Positions 1 to 10,200 of a stretch of DNA of 64,000 bases are shown piece by piece (position 1 is the stretch's first letter; each line of letters opens with the position of its first letter). The notes under the pieces are model-generated. The model was not told the DNA's origin, did not search any database, and saw only the letters and a list, made by a program, of their open reading frames with translations. The translations under genes were made by a program, and so were the position numbers. The stretch is from Balneolaceae bacterium UBA7797 (GTDB lineage: Bacteria > Bacteroidota > Rhodothermia > Balneolales > Balneolaceae): NCBI GenBank assembly GCA_002480645.1, contig DLCN01000014.1, forward strand, positions 63,166 through 127,165, written 5' to 3'.

Positions 1-301
1 TCGAAGATGATATATCAAGCACCATTACAATATCTATACCTTCAGCATTGCGCTCGATGGTGGTAAGTTTAAGTTGAGGTCGTGCCAGAGCAACAATTAA
101 AAAGGACAAACCTCCAATAAAGAGTATAAAAGTTAACCAGTGCAGATGGGCTCTCCAGTTTCCGGGCAGATTTTGTAATTCTTCAAGTGATGAGTAGGTT
201 AAAGAATCACGCTTTTTAGCGAAGAACCGGTACAGATATACCCCAATAATGACCGGTAATATTGCAAAAGCCCAGAACCATTCAGGATTTGACCATTCCA
301 T
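1..301 (-). CDS. BatA-type VWA-domain membrane protein, N-terminal fragment
   Basis: The reverse strand encodes about 100 residues beginning MEWSNPEWFWAF before the window edge cuts the gene. I see two membrane segments, at roughly residues 8-26 and 55-73. They are followed by LARPQ and then VLDISSS (residues 94-100), where DISSS is the start of the DxSxS metal-ion-dependent adhesion site of a von Willebrand A domain. This order of two N-terminal helices, a periplasmic VWA domain and (out of view) a C-terminal helix is that of the BatA/BatB proteins of the Bacteroidota aerotolerance locus. The ATG overlaps the stop codon of the upstream minus-strand gene by one base (TAATG), which implies translational coupling. 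The C-terminal part is not in the window, so BatA cannot be told from BatB with certainty. BatA is preferred because it follows the DUF4381-like gene. Confidence 0.8.
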   Translation of the reverse strand, partial: MEWSNPEWFWAFAILPVIIGVYLYRFFAKKRDSLTYSSLEELQNLPGNWRAHLHWLTFILFIGGLSFLIVALARPQLKLTTIERNAEGIDIVMVLDISSS

Positions 302-1317
302 TATACTTCACCCTCCTGAACAGTTTCATCGGTTACTGATTGGTCTTCCTCTACCATATTCTCAAATTCGGAACGTTTTCTGGTAATTCTTGATGCATCA
401 ACTAACCGGGCACGATCCAGAAAATCGACGGCAAACTGGTAGGTGCTCCACGCTCGGTCCAGACTTGGAGTATATTTTGCAAATTTAACCATATCTGCAT
501 TAGCCAGTACATGGCGGGTATAGGTAATCATTTCATGATCTACACCAAATGCATCCAGATAACGCATTACTTCGCGAGTGGTAGATTCCAGTGCAGGAAT
601 GTTATACAGATCTTCGTAATAAGTACGGATAGCGTCACTAACAGAAGAATAAAAGAATTTATAATCGCCGGTTGTAGCCAGATCGTATTCCTGTTTCAGA
701 TACATCAATGCAGATTCCAGATTTTCAATCGGATTCTCAAATTCCCTGACGGGTACCACTTTGACTGGTGCAATATTCTCTTTTCGTTTTTTAAGTACAT
801 GATAGATCACGGCGGCAGCAATGAGTAAGGCTGCGATCACGATAGCTAAAGGCCAGGGGAAGGTATCAAACGGGAAGATCGGTTTGATCGGTTTAAAATC
901 CGCATCAGCTTCGGGGAGTACGGTTTTAAAATATAACGGAACCGGATTGGTGTAGATATAAGAAGTATCGGTTCCTTCCACCAAAGCAAGCTGAAAAGGA
1001 GGCAGCGTGATATCTTTATTGGTGAAAAATTGTAGCTGATAGGTTGCGCTATCTGCAAAATCGGTGACCTTATACCTCTGGCTACTGTTAAAACCAATGA
1101 TCGGTGGAAATGCACTTGTGTCAGGAAAAACAACCTTATCGTACTTTTTATCAAGTTGTACATTGATAGACAAGGTGAAAGATTCACCTACCTGAAGGGA
1201 GTCTTTAGACGTGCGGGCCTTTCCGGTTTGAGCCATTAGATGAGCCGTAGATCCGATCAGCAAACACAGAGTAAATAATAAACAGGGTGTTAATAATTTG
1301 ATTTTTTTGTGCTGCAT
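301..1317 (-). CDS. Membrane-anchored protein of the Bat/aerotolerance operon (DUF4381/BatD-like)
   Basis: This 338-residue protein has a signal peptide (about residues 1-29, cleavage after HLMA). A periplasmic beta-rich domain follows, with GESFTLSINVQLD and a PPFQLALVEG stretch as in BatD-type proteins. One transmembrane helix lies near residues 155-175, followed by a basic KKRKEN stop-transfer and a cytoplasmic helical domain that starts near ENPIENLESALMYLKQEYD. Small proteins of this architecture usually sit between the DUF58 gene and the VWA genes in Bacteroidota bat operons, and that is their position here. The molecular function is unknown. In other bacteria the operon is linked to oxygen and stress tolerance and to envelope integrity. 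The gene is coupled to the downstream batA start by a one-base overlap. The family assignment rests on context and architecture more than on a diagnostic motif. Confidence 0.7.
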   Translation of the reverse strand: MQHKKIKLLTPCLLFTLCLLIGSTAHLMAQTGKARTSKDSLQVGESFTLSINVQLDKKYDKVVFPDTSAFPPIIGFNSSQRYKVTDFADSATYQLQFFTNKDITLPPFQLALVEGTDTSYIYTNPVPLYFKTVLPEADADFKPIKPIFPFDTFPWPLAIVIAALLIAAAVIYHVLKKRKENIAPVKVVPVREFENPIENLESALMYLKQEYDLATTGDYKFFYSSVSDAIRTYYEDLYNIPALESTTREVMRYLDAFGVDHEMITYTRHVLANADMVKFAKYTPSLDRAWSTYQFAVDFLDRARLVDASRITRKRSEFENMVEEDQSVTDETVQEGEV

Positions 1318-1360
1318 TAAGTTTTAAAAACCGTTTTGTCTATAACATTTATAGTGCCCG

Positions 1361-1368
1361 CAAAAATA
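1361..1368 (-). promoter_or_regulatory. Possible -7 box for the bat genes (minus strand)
   Basis: Read on the minus strand, these bases are TATTTTTG, which fits the Bacteroidota -7 consensus TAnnTTTG. The start codon of the minus-strand gene lies about 44 bases downstream. No TTG -33 element is visible at the usual 19-21 base distance, so this is a weak candidate. It sits in the 174-base divergent gap with the M23 peptidase gene. If real, it would let the two downstream bat genes be transcribed without the DUF58 gene. Confidence 0.25.
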
Positions 1369-1491
1369 GGGGATATTCGGTAAAAATCAGGAAGAATTTT
1401 GAGCAAGCTCACCTCCTAAGTTAAGAGTCTATGAAAAAAAAGGATTATTTCGTATTCTCCTGCGCTCTGTTGTCATCTACTAAACTTCTAC

Positions 1492-2763
1492 ATGCGACAA
1501 AATATTTTAACGTTACTGTTGGTTTCCGGGTTAATTGTGTTCTCAAACTGTGGGCTTAATCAAACAGCTCAGGATCTAGACATGCCCTCTGTTACTCTGG
1601 AAAACTTTGTGGAGATCAAAGAAAGTCCGGCCAGAGATGAGTATGGATTCAATGATGAAAAACTGATCATTAAGAAGGGAAAGGTAAAACGGAATGAAAG
1701 TCTGTACCTCATTCTACGCGACCTGGATGTATCCCCACAAAAAATTCAGGAGATCTCTCAGGCTTCCAAAGGAGTGTATAGTCTCAATACAATTCGACCG
1801 GGTCAAAAATATCAGGTATATGCGGATAAGGATGGCGCAATTCCAAGCCGTATGATCCTTAATGATAACCTGCTGGAATATGTTGTTCTTGACTGGGAAA
1901 ACGATGTGGTTGTTAAGACCGGAAAGAAGGAAGTTACAACCGAGATTGCAGAAGCTTCAGGAGTAATTACCTCCTCGCTTTACGAAACCCTGATTGAAAA
2001 CGAGGATAATACGTTACTGGCAAACAGACTGAGTGAGATCTTTGCCTGGCAGATCGATTTTTTCCGTATTTACAAGAATGATTCATTCAAAGTTATTTAC
2101 GAACAACAATTTGTAGATGGTGAACCATTTGGAGTTGGAAAAATATTAGCTGCTGAATTCTCACATAAAGGTCAGGTGTATGATGCATTCTATTATGAGA
2201 CAGACGATCGTGCCGGCTATTTTGATAGTGAGGGAAGAGGGGTACAAAAAGCATTGTTAAAAGCTCCCTTTAGGTTCTCTCAGAGAATAAGCTCAGGGTT
2301 TTCCAGTAATCGTTTTCATCCGGTATTAAAACGCAGACTGCCTCATTATGGAGTGGATTATGCGGCACCTCTGGGTACACCTGTAATTTCAGTAGGAGAT
2401 GGTGAAGTATTAGAAGCTCAATACCGAGGTGCCAATGGCAATATTGTAAAGATCAGACATAACAGTACATATACGACAGCGTATTTACATTTGAACGGGT
2501 TTGCCAGTGGAATCAAGAAAGGGGTTAAGGTAAGACAAGGTCAGGTAATAGGTTATGTAGGAAAAACCGGGAGAGTAACAGGAGTACATCTTGATTACAG
2601 AATCTATAAGAATAATTCTCCGGTGAATCCTTTACATGTAGAACTCCCGCCGTCGAAGTCGTTAGCAGGAAATGATCTGGAAACGTTTAAACGCGTGGTA
2701 GAAAGATACCGGTTTGAATTAGATCAGGTAGGTGCAGAGTTAGTAGCAATGATTGAAAAATAA
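1492..2763 (+). CDS. M23-family (LytM-like) metallopeptidase lipoprotein
   Basis: This 423-residue protein starts with a lipoprotein signal, with the lipobox ending in SNC at Cys20. The middle region (about 55-115) resembles the OapA/LysM-like lead domain of MepM/YebA-type envelope peptidases (KRNESLYLILRDLDVSPQKI). The M23 domain spans roughly residues 260-385. It shows H285 and D289 in HYGVDYAAPLGTPV and H333 in AYLHLNG. Where most family members have HxH, it has H366-L-D368 (VHLDYRI), so one usual zinc-binding histidine is replaced by aspartate. The family cleaves peptidoglycan cross-links or peptide stems in the periplasm. Aspartate can bind zinc, so activity is possible but unproven. The gene is antisense to, and nested between, two bat genes, and it ends five bases from the convergent DUF58 gene. 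Confidence 0.88.
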   Translation: MRQNILTLLLVSGLIVFSNCGLNQTAQDLDMPSVTLENFVEIKESPARDEYGFNDEKLIIKKGKVKRNESLYLILRDLDVSPQKIQEISQASKGVYSLNTIRPGQKYQVYADKDGAIPSRMILNDNLLEYVVLDWENDVVVKTGKKEVTTEIAEASGVITSSLYETLIENEDNTLLANRLSEIFAWQIDFFRIYKNDSFKVIYEQQFVDGEPFGVGKILAAEFSHKGQVYDAFYYETDDRAGYFDSEGRGVQKALLKAPFRFSQRISSGFSSNRFHPVLKRRLPHYGVDYAAPLGTPVISVGDGEVLEAQYRGANGNIVKIRHNSTYTTAYLHLNGFASGIKKGVKVRQGQVIGYVGKTGRVTGVHLDYRIYKNNSPVNPLHVELPPSKSLAGNDLETFKRVVERYRFELDQVGAELVAMIEK

Positions 2764-2768
2764 AGAGC

Positions 2769-3644
2769 TTAGTATCTGCTCATTCTGCGTTTGAAGAAAT
2801 TCATCAATGGCCGTACATATGATGAATTAGTATTAACCCGGACGGTATCAATTTTCATTTTAAGCAAGGCATCATCGAGTGCCAGTTGGGCACTTTTCTT
2901 TCTTTTCGAATACGCTTCTCTAACTTTGGCGCTTGAGGTATCGATCAGGATCTCTTTTCCGGTCTCTGCATCATGCAGTGGTAAAAGACCGACCTTTGGT
3001 AATTCTGTTTCGAATTCATCATTAACGATGATACTAACCAGATCATGTTTTTGATTTGTAATGCGAAGCTGTTTCTGATATTCAGAATCCTGAAAATCGG
3101 TAGCAAGTACGACAATAGCTCTCCGGTCGAGTAATCTGTTTACATAACTGAGTGCGTTAGCGATATCAGTACCTTTTCCGGTAGGCTTAGTAGTATATAA
3201 TTCTCTGATCAATCGAAGTACATGAGTGCGGCCCTTTTTTGGAGGAACCACTTTTTCGATGACATCACTAAAAAGGACCAAGCCAACCTTATCTCCATTT
3301 TTAATGGCGCTAAAAGCCAATACTGCACAGATCTCAATGGCAAGATCACGTTTATTCTGATCAATACTTCCAGTTAAACCACTGGCAGAAATATCCACAC
3401 AGAGCATGAGGCTTTGCTCTCTTTCTTCTTCAAAGATCTTTATAAAAGGGGTTCCGGTTCGGGCTGTCACATTCCAATCGATCTGTCTTATGTCGTCTCC
3501 GTAGCTGTATTCCCGGACTTCAGAAAATGCCATTCCCCGGCCTTTGAATGCTGATTGATATTCACCACCAAATAAGGTGTTTACAATACCCTTCGTCTGT
3601 ATTTCAAGTTTACGGATCTTTTTTAATACCTCTTTAGAAATCAT
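2769..3644 (-). CDS. DUF58 domain-containing protein of the Bat/MoxR locus
   Basis: This 291-residue cytosolic protein carries the DUF58 hallmark GRGMAFSEVREYSYGDDIRQIDW, followed by NVTARTGTPFIKIFEEERE and a degenerate VWA-like fold beginning LMLCVDISASG (DISAS resembles the metal-binding DxSxS). DUF58 proteins are encoded with MoxR AAA+ ATPases and VWA proteins in aerotolerance operons and are thought to be chaperone-like partners. No moxR lies in the window. The gene ends five bases from the convergent M23 gene, and the rest of the locus resumes beyond that gene on the same strand. The start chosen is the ATG at 3644, giving MISKEVLKKIRKLEIQTKG, the normal N-terminus of the family. A length near 290 is usual. 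Confidence 0.92.
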   Translation of the reverse strand: MISKEVLKKIRKLEIQTKGIVNTLFGGEYQSAFKGRGMAFSEVREYSYGDDIRQIDWNVTARTGTPFIKIFEEEREQSLMLCVDISASGLTGSIDQNKRDLAIEICAVLAFSAIKNGDKVGLVLFSDVIEKVVPPKKGRTHVLRLIRELYTTKPTGKGTDIANALSYVNRLLDRRAIVVLATDFQDSEYQKQLRITNQKHDLVSIIVNDEFETELPKVGLLPLHDAETGKEILIDTSSAKVREAYSKRKKSAQLALDDALLKMKIDTVRVNTNSSYVRPLMNFFKRRMSRY

Positions 3645-3970
3645 ACAGGTTTTTCTTAGTAAAACTATGCTTAGAACTGATTAATAACTTAACTGAATTT
3701 AATGTTTTTAAATTAAAGTTTATGAGATTCTAATGTTTTAAATGGATGTGTAAGTGATAAAATAACAGTATTTAAAAGGTAAAAACATGCCCAACTTAAT
3801 GTGTGAGTCTGACGCAAATATAAATTTCTTCTAATTAATTAAAGGTCTCTAATCTTTAATACCGTCATACTGACGCTTCATTAACGCTATCTAACAGAGC
3901 AAATGCTGTTTAAAGCGTATTTTTGGCGCGATCTTGGATAAGGTTCAAATCACAACCAAAAAAAGCGTCT
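3645..3970. promoter_or_regulatory. Divergent intergenic region with two candidate -7 boxes
   Basis: This AT-rich 326-base gap separates the DUF58 gene (minus) from the DUF11 cluster (plus). On the minus strand, 3815-3822 reads TATATTTG, matching TAnnTTTG. On the plus strand, 3918-3925 reads TATTTTTG, about 46 bases before the first DUF11 gene's ATG. A small imperfect inverted repeat (AACAG...CTGTT, near 3893-3911) lies just upstream of the plus-strand box. Neither box has an obvious TTG at the -33 position, so both are tentative. No convincing small gene or structured RNA is visible. Confidence 0.35.
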
Positions 3971-4453
3971 ATGAAACTTAATCACATATTAGTTCTTTTC
4001 TTAATTCTGGGTTTAGCTACGCAGGCACAAGCGCAGCAGCAAAACGATGTATCATCAGTTTTAGAAGTTTACAAGATCACCACAAATGAGGATGGTGATG
4101 AAATTGCCACTCAAACTTCTGAAGTAACGCCGGGCGACCTTATTGAGTACCGGTTAATTTACACAAACAATTTGGAGAATGGGATTACTCAACTGAGGCC
4201 CGTATTGCCGATTCCGATAGGTATGGAATACCTGTTGGATTCAGCTGATCCAAACCTAGAGGGTGCCAGCCTCTCAAATTCTGGCAGTTTCCAAGCTACA
4301 CCATTAACCCGAGATGTGCGACAACCTGACGGAACCACCACTACTGAAGAGGTTCCGGGCCGTGAGTATCGAAGACTCCGTTGGTTGGTTCCGTCACTCG
4401 AGGCGGGGGATCAAGTCATTCTTGTCGCCAGGGTTAAAGTGATCGAAGAGTAG
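3971..4453 (+). CDS. Small secreted protein: stand-alone DUF11-like module
   Basis: The likely start is the ATG at 3971, which gives a clean signal peptide (MKLNHILVLFLILGLATQAQA) and a 160-residue protein. An in-frame upstream TTG at 3923 would put a non-hydrophobic extension in front of it. The mature part is a single beta-rich module resembling a DUF11 repeat. It has TPGDLIEYRLIYTNN, then an IPIGMEYL strand, and ends SLEAGDQVILVARVKVIEE. The same pattern (PGDxxxYxxxxxN ... final hydrophobic strand ... acidic end) forms the C-terminus of the two other passenger proteins in this cluster. It is the first gene of a plus-strand run, 56 bases before the 890-residue protein. It has no lipobox, membrane anchor or T9SS domain. 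Its function is unknown. It may be a subunit or cap of a surface assembly. Confidence 0.75.
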   Translation: MKLNHILVLFLILGLATQAQAQQQNDVSSVLEVYKITTNEDGDEIATQTSEVTPGDLIEYRLIYTNNLENGITQLRPVLPIPIGMEYLLDSADPNLEGASLSNSGSFQATPLTRDVRQPDGTTTTEEVPGREYRRLRWLVPSLEAGDQVILVARVKVIEE

Positions 4454-4509
4454 CAGACGAGACAAAATTCAATAATTCAATAATTCTAAACCTAAACAGG
4501 ATAGAAACC

Positions 4510-7182
4510 ATGAAAACAAACAAAAAACAAACCGTATGGAGCAAAGTATCTCGCTTTGCTGGGTTGTTTTTGGTTCTGGGTATAATTTTGGGCTTCGCAT
4601 CGCAAAGTGCGTACGCTCAAATGCCTCCTGCCAATACGGCGATTGGTAACCAGGCCAGTGCAACTTACTTAGACAACGGGGGTAATAATCAATCCATTAC
4701 TTCTAACACGGTAGAAACTATCGTGCAACAAGTTGCCGGTGTTGATATTACACAAGGGATTAGCTTAACAGTTAGCCCTGGTGGTCAGGTATCATTCCCG
4801 CATACTATTACCAACCTGGGTAACGGTGTTGACAGTTTCGATCTTACCATTCTTGAGGGAACTGGTGCTTTCGATTTCGACAACATTGTGATATACGCAG
4901 ATGAGGATGGTAACGGGGTTCCGGATAACTTTACACCTATAACCACAACTCCAAACATCGATCCTGCAGGTACTCCTAACGGAAATACTTACGGTATCGT
5001 AATTGTTGCTGATGTTCCTGTAACTGCAACCGACAGTGATGTTGAAACCATCGTTGTTACTGCAACCAGTTCATTTGACAGCAATGAGTCTGATTCTGGT
5101 ACGAACACAACAACCGTTGATGAAGATGCGGTAGTTAACGTTCAGAAAAACCGCGATAAGCAATTCGTTGATGTGGGAGACACTGTAACCTACACCTTCG
5201 CTTATGCTGAAAGTGGTGGATCTGCAAACGCATCAAACCTTGTTATCAAGGATCCCCTGCCTACAGGAGTAACTTATGTTCCTGGTAGTGGTAAATGGTC
5301 TGGTGCTTCCGGAATCGCATTAACGGATGCGAGTGGTGAAACAGCTACCGGTATCACTTACGAATTTATCACTGGTGGTGTTGCCGACTCTGTAATTGTT
5401 ACCATTGCAAACATTAACGCTGGTGCATCAGGTACTGTTAGCTTCAAAGTTGAAGTTGACGCCGGAACTTATGGTCAAACCATCGTTAACAACGGTACAT
5501 TTAAACATGATGATGCGCCAACTCCGGTAAACACAAACAATGCTACCATTCAGGTTAACGATAATTATGATATCGAATCTGTAGGAGCTGACACTGTTTC
5601 TGCCGGTCCTGTTGATCAGGGTGATATTGTAAACTTCCTGAACTTGTTTACAAACGAAGGTACAGCAACTGATACCTATAACATCACATATTCTGGTTCT
5701 AACTATCCTTCAGGAACTACGTTCACTTTCTATAAAGTAGACGCTAACAACCAGCCTACAAGTCCGTTCACCGATACTAACTCGGATAACATCATTGACT
5801 CAGGCCCGATCGCTGTTGGTGACACTGTAAAAGTAATTTTACAGGTTAACCTGCCTTCTGGTGCAAGTGGTGGACCATACTCTGTAGTAAAAACTCTTAC
5901 TTCTGTAAATGATCCTAACGAAAGTGATTTCCACGTAGATAAATTGGTTGGTATCAACCAGCCTACGGTTGATATCACCAACGGTGGAGAAATCGGAAGT
6001 GGTAATGAAACTGGTGTTGGCGATGGTCCGGAAGCAAGTCCGGTTACTACTATCCCTGCAAACCCGGGTACTACTGTAAACTTTACACTGTATATCAACA
6101 ATACAAGTGCTCAGGATGATAACTACGCTCTTGCATTTGCTACTGACACTACCGCTGGTGGTGACCTGCAAAATGCTGGTGTTCTTCCTTCCGGATGGAC
6201 CGCTAGTTTCAGAGATCCTAACAATGGTAACTCAGTAATTACCTCAACCGGTAATATTACTGCCGGTAGCTTTAAGCAAGTAACTTTCCGTGTAAATATT
6301 CCAGCTGGTTACCAGCCTGGTACTGTTGATCTGTATGTTCGTGCATTATCACAAACATCTACTGCAATTGACCTGAAACACGAAGCTGTTTCTGTAAATA
6401 CTGTACGTAGCATCGCTTTAGTAGCTAACCAGACTGCTCAGGTATCTCCGGGTGGTTCTGTGGATTACATTCACACCCTTACTGTTAATAGTAACGTGGA
6501 TGAAAACACAACCAGTAGCTCAAATCTGTTCATCAATCTGACAAACTCAACTCCAACCGGTTGGACCTCTGTGGTTTACTGGGATGTTGATGAAGATGGT
6601 CAGGTTACCGGTGCTGACTCACTTCTAACCAGTGGTGCAAGCCCGAGTGCAGTTGATCTGCCAACAGGAATTGGCGCACTGAGTTATGGTGACCAGGTGA
6701 AATTCATTGTTCAGGTTACTGCAAGTACCGGTTTAAATGACGGTGCAACCCTTACTACTACTATTGCGATCAATGATGACAACACTCAGATCGCAGCTGT
6801 AAGTAACGATGACCAAACTGAAGTACAAGCTGGTCGTTTGTCAATCGACAAATTCCAGGCACCTGATAATGGTGGTGCTCCGGGAACCTTCACTAAAAAC
6901 AACTTCAATGTATTCCCGGGCGATACCGTGTGGTACAAGATCGTAGTTGTAAACGATGGTTCTGAGCCTGTTACCAATGTAATTGTACAGGATAACGTGC
7001 CATCATATACCACAATTGCTGCTGTTGCTACAGTTACCGAAGATATCGGAACCATTACAGGCCTTGCGCTTGATGGTGGTAACCCAACAGTAGGAAATAC
7101 CGGAGTAGTAAAAGTAGTAGCTACTTCTCTGGATCCAACCGAGCAGTTCACCATACTGTTCGCGGTTAAGGTAGACGAATAA
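4510..7182 (+). CDS. Secreted DUF11-repeat surface protein (890 aa)
   Basis: The protein has a signal peptide of about 36 residues (ending SQSAYA). The rest is a chain of immunoglobulin-like beta modules of 100-130 residues. Each has the pattern VSPGGQVSFPHTITNLGN, VDVGDTVTYTFAYAE or VSPGGSVDYIHTLTVNSN, typical of DUF11/conserved-repeat domains found in bacterial surface proteins. There is a DEDGNGVPDN-type acidic loop that may bind calcium. The last about 255 residues (from about 634) match the C-terminus of the 3153-residue protein in layout and detail, for example GLNDGATLTTTI here and GLNDGATSTTTI there. There is no T9SS C-terminal domain, LPXTG motif or lipobox, so its route to the surface is not obvious. 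It is very low in Lys and Arg and has almost no Cys, typical of S-layer or fibre proteins. It could be a major matrix or S-layer-like protein, but that is an inference. Confidence 0.8.
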   Translation: MKTNKKQTVWSKVSRFAGLFLVLGIILGFASQSAYAQMPPANTAIGNQASATYLDNGGNNQSITSNTVETIVQQVAGVDITQGISLTVSPGGQVSFPHTITNLGNGVDSFDLTILEGTGAFDFDNIVIYADEDGNGVPDNFTPITTTPNIDPAGTPNGNTYGIVIVADVPVTATDSDVETIVVTATSSFDSNESDSGTNTTTVDEDAVVNVQKNRDKQFVDVGDTVTYTFAYAESGGSANASNLVIKDPLPTGVTYVPGSGKWSGASGIALTDASGETATGITYEFITGGVADSVIVTIANINAGASGTVSFKVEVDAGTYGQTIVNNGTFKHDDAPTPVNTNNATIQVNDNYDIESVGADTVSAGPVDQGDIVNFLNLFTNEGTATDTYNITYSGSNYPSGTTFTFYKVDANNQPTSPFTDTNSDNIIDSGPIAVGDTVKVILQVNLPSGASGGPYSVVKTLTSVNDPNESDFHVDKLVGINQPTVDITNGGEIGSGNETGVGDGPEASPVTTIPANPGTTVNFTLYINNTSAQDDNYALAFATDTTAGGDLQNAGVLPSGWTASFRDPNNGNSVITSTGNITAGSFKQVTFRVNIPAGYQPGTVDLYVRALSQTSTAIDLKHEAVSVNTVRSIALVANQTAQVSPGGSVDYIHTLTVNSNVDENTTSSSNLFINLTNSTPTGWTSVVYWDVDEDGQVTGADSLLTSGASPSAVDLPTGIGALSYGDQVKFIVQVTASTGLNDGATLTTTIAINDDNTQIAAVSNDDQTEVQAGRLSIDKFQAPDNGGAPGTFTKNNFNVFPGDTVWYKIVVVNDGSEPVTNVIVQDNVPSYTTIAAVATVTEDIGTITGLALDGGNPTVGNTGVVKVVATSLDPTEQFTILFAVKVDE

Positions 7183-7252
7183 AAAATTTCTTAACCCAGA
7201 CATGAGGGTGGGGTGGAAATCCCTGCTCTCCTTTTAATCGACCAAATAATAA

Positions 7253-10200
7253 ATGAACAAATACCTCTCACATATCATCCTGATCTTTGCGCTGTTCGCA
7301 GGCCTGGGAGAGGTATATGCTCAAACTGCACCGGAGCCGGGTACCGAGATCCCGAATATTGTATCTACTACCTACACTGAGGCAGATACAAACACTGATG
7401 TAGAGGTATACTCTAACGAAGTATTAGTTACCGTGCAGGACAATCCTGAATTTTCATTCTTCCCGAACGAATCATACAAAGATTTCAGGGGAACACAATT
7501 TGAGATCACTCATTTTGTTCGTAACGATGGTAACACGGTAGCAGACATTCTTGTTAAAGGATACAATGCGGCTGAAGATGATGATTATGACATTCAGAAT
7601 CTGAGCTGGACAAATTCTCAGGTTTATAAAACAGTAGCGAATTCTGATACAATTACTACTCAGGTGGAATTACAGCCGGGGCAAACGCTAGAGATCTCTT
7701 ATTCCGGAGAGATCTCTGTAAATGAAGATCGTGATACACTAACAGCCGTCATGATATTTGAGGCAACTGACTTGCGTACCGGAAAGACCTTATATGTATA
7801 TGATGATATCGGCATTAAGATCGGAGCTATCGTTGATATACAGAAAGAACAAACCGGTGATGCGGTAAAAACTCAGGGTGATACTTTTACCTACCGTATC
7901 ATGGGTGAGAACGTAGGGGACATGACCGCCTTACCTCGTGATATTATCATTGATGGGATCGAATCGAATCAGGTCATATTAATTGACTCTGTCCCAAATA
8001 ACCTCACCTTTCAGCAATTCGGAACATTTGATAAAGGATTCCCGCTATATCACGTAGTAGGAGCCGGTGAAAGAGAATTCTCATCTACGTTACCTGATGA
8101 TCTAGGCTCAGTGGATGTGATCGGGGTCGGATTCGATTCATTACAGGTTGGAGAGACATTTGACATCAATTTTGATGTTCGAATAAATGACAATGCAACA
8201 GGTGATATCACCAACGTAGCACAACTTACGTATGTAGACCCTGAAGGCACCGTTACTACCGTTGCTGCATCTAACTTAGTAGCAGCCACTTTACCTGAAA
8301 TGGGGGCCGGAATTGATTATTACACCAACGAAGATTTTGAACAGAAAACTTCAACTTCCAGTATTGGTGAGCTGTTACATATTCAGGCCGACGCTTCTGT
8401 ATGTAATGAGAACAGATCGGTTATTGAAACGGTAACGATCGACCTTACCTCTGATCTTACAGGAGATATGGAGAGGTTTACCGGAATTGAGACCGGACCA
8501 AATACCGGTGTATTCCGGATTCCAAATGAAGTACCAACCCGGGATGGTTCAGAAAATGAAGTAGTACCGTACAACGAGATCCTTGAAACCGTTGAAGACG
8601 ATATAATTATAGCGCAATTAGGATGTAATGCGATCAATCAGGGAGGCCCCGGTGGCGGAGGCGGACCTGTTGAGATCTTTGCTCAGGTTGCTGTAGATCC
8701 TTACGGAATTGTATTTGATAGTGAGACCAACGAAGTAGTAGAAGGAGCTGAAGTACGGATCATTGATGTAACCGGCGCTAATAATGGTGGAAATCCTGGT
8801 GGACCGGCGACTGTTTATACAGCCAACGGAGTGGGGATCACTGATAACATTCAGATCAGTGGTGTAAGAGGAAAATATCGATTCCCATTCCTGCTTCCGG
8901 GTACATACCGTCTCGATGTTATAGCACCGGAAGGATATGAATTTGCCTCAGATGTTCCGGTTGATTCATTAGACCCGACTCGTAAAGTAGACCTGAATGC
9001 CTCATATGGTCAGGAATTTGAGATCGTGAACAATCCGGCCGGCTTAGATTTCGACATTCCATTAGATCCACTTGCATTAGGTGTGCTCTTTGTAAACAAA
9101 ACGGTTGATCGTAAAGCTGCCGGTGTAGGTGATTTCGTAAATTATAGTATTGAGATCCGGTCTCAGGCAGTAAATACAGTTAATGACCTTATTTTATACG
9201 ATAATCTTCCATTTGGTTTTACCTACCAAACCGGAACTGCCCGTCTCGACGGACAGAGCATTGCGGATCCAACAGGCGGTACAGGACCGGCACTGGAATT
9301 TGATCTGGGATCCATTGATCCGGGCCAAACCATGACATTAACTTACCGTGTGTATATCGGAATTGGAGCAGAGCGTGGTGACGGTGTTAACACTGCACGT
9401 GTACAAAGTGATGGAGTGATCGTTCGTACCAGTAATGATGCGAAAGTTAAAATCGAAGTGACCGGTGGCGCCTTCAATGATGATGCATTTATTGTTGGTA
9501 AAGTATTCCTCGATTGTAACGAAGACAATATGCAGGATGCTTCAGAACCTGGAATACCAGGCGTTCGTCTATACCTTGAGAATGGTAACTATGTGATCAC
9601 TGATAGTGAGGGTAAATATACCTTCTACGCCATCAAGCCGAACAAACACGTACTTAAACTCGATAATTATTCATTACCGGAAGGTAGTAAACTTAAGGTG
9701 TTGGATAACCGCCACGCTTTCGATCCTTCCAGCCGTTTTGTGGATGTTACCAAAGGGGAGATGCACCGGGCCGATTTCGCAGTGTGTGAATGTTCTGAAG
9801 CTACCTTTGCTGAGATCAAACGTCGTGCTGATCTGCTGGATGGCACTCAGAAAAGCAATCTTGAAACATCAATGAGTCAGAGTTTCTCATTGCAGGAGCG
9901 TTCTGCAGTATCAAGTCGTGGTTCTTACAATCAGGCCAGCGGTACTGTAGGTAGTGCAAAAGCTCTCGAATTGAATGCAACTCCGGGCGAAAAGGTGGAA
10001 GCTGTTTCAGAAACTATGATCGATACTACCGTTTCAGAAAGCAATCCGGTGGAAGATATCGAACAGGCATTAATGAATGCAGATGATGGAACAGATTTCT
10101 TAAATATTGCAGATGGCGATACCGTTAAGACCGATCAGATCACCTTACTTGCAAAAGGTACAAAAGGTACTGTGTTCGATGTATTTATTAACGATGAGGT

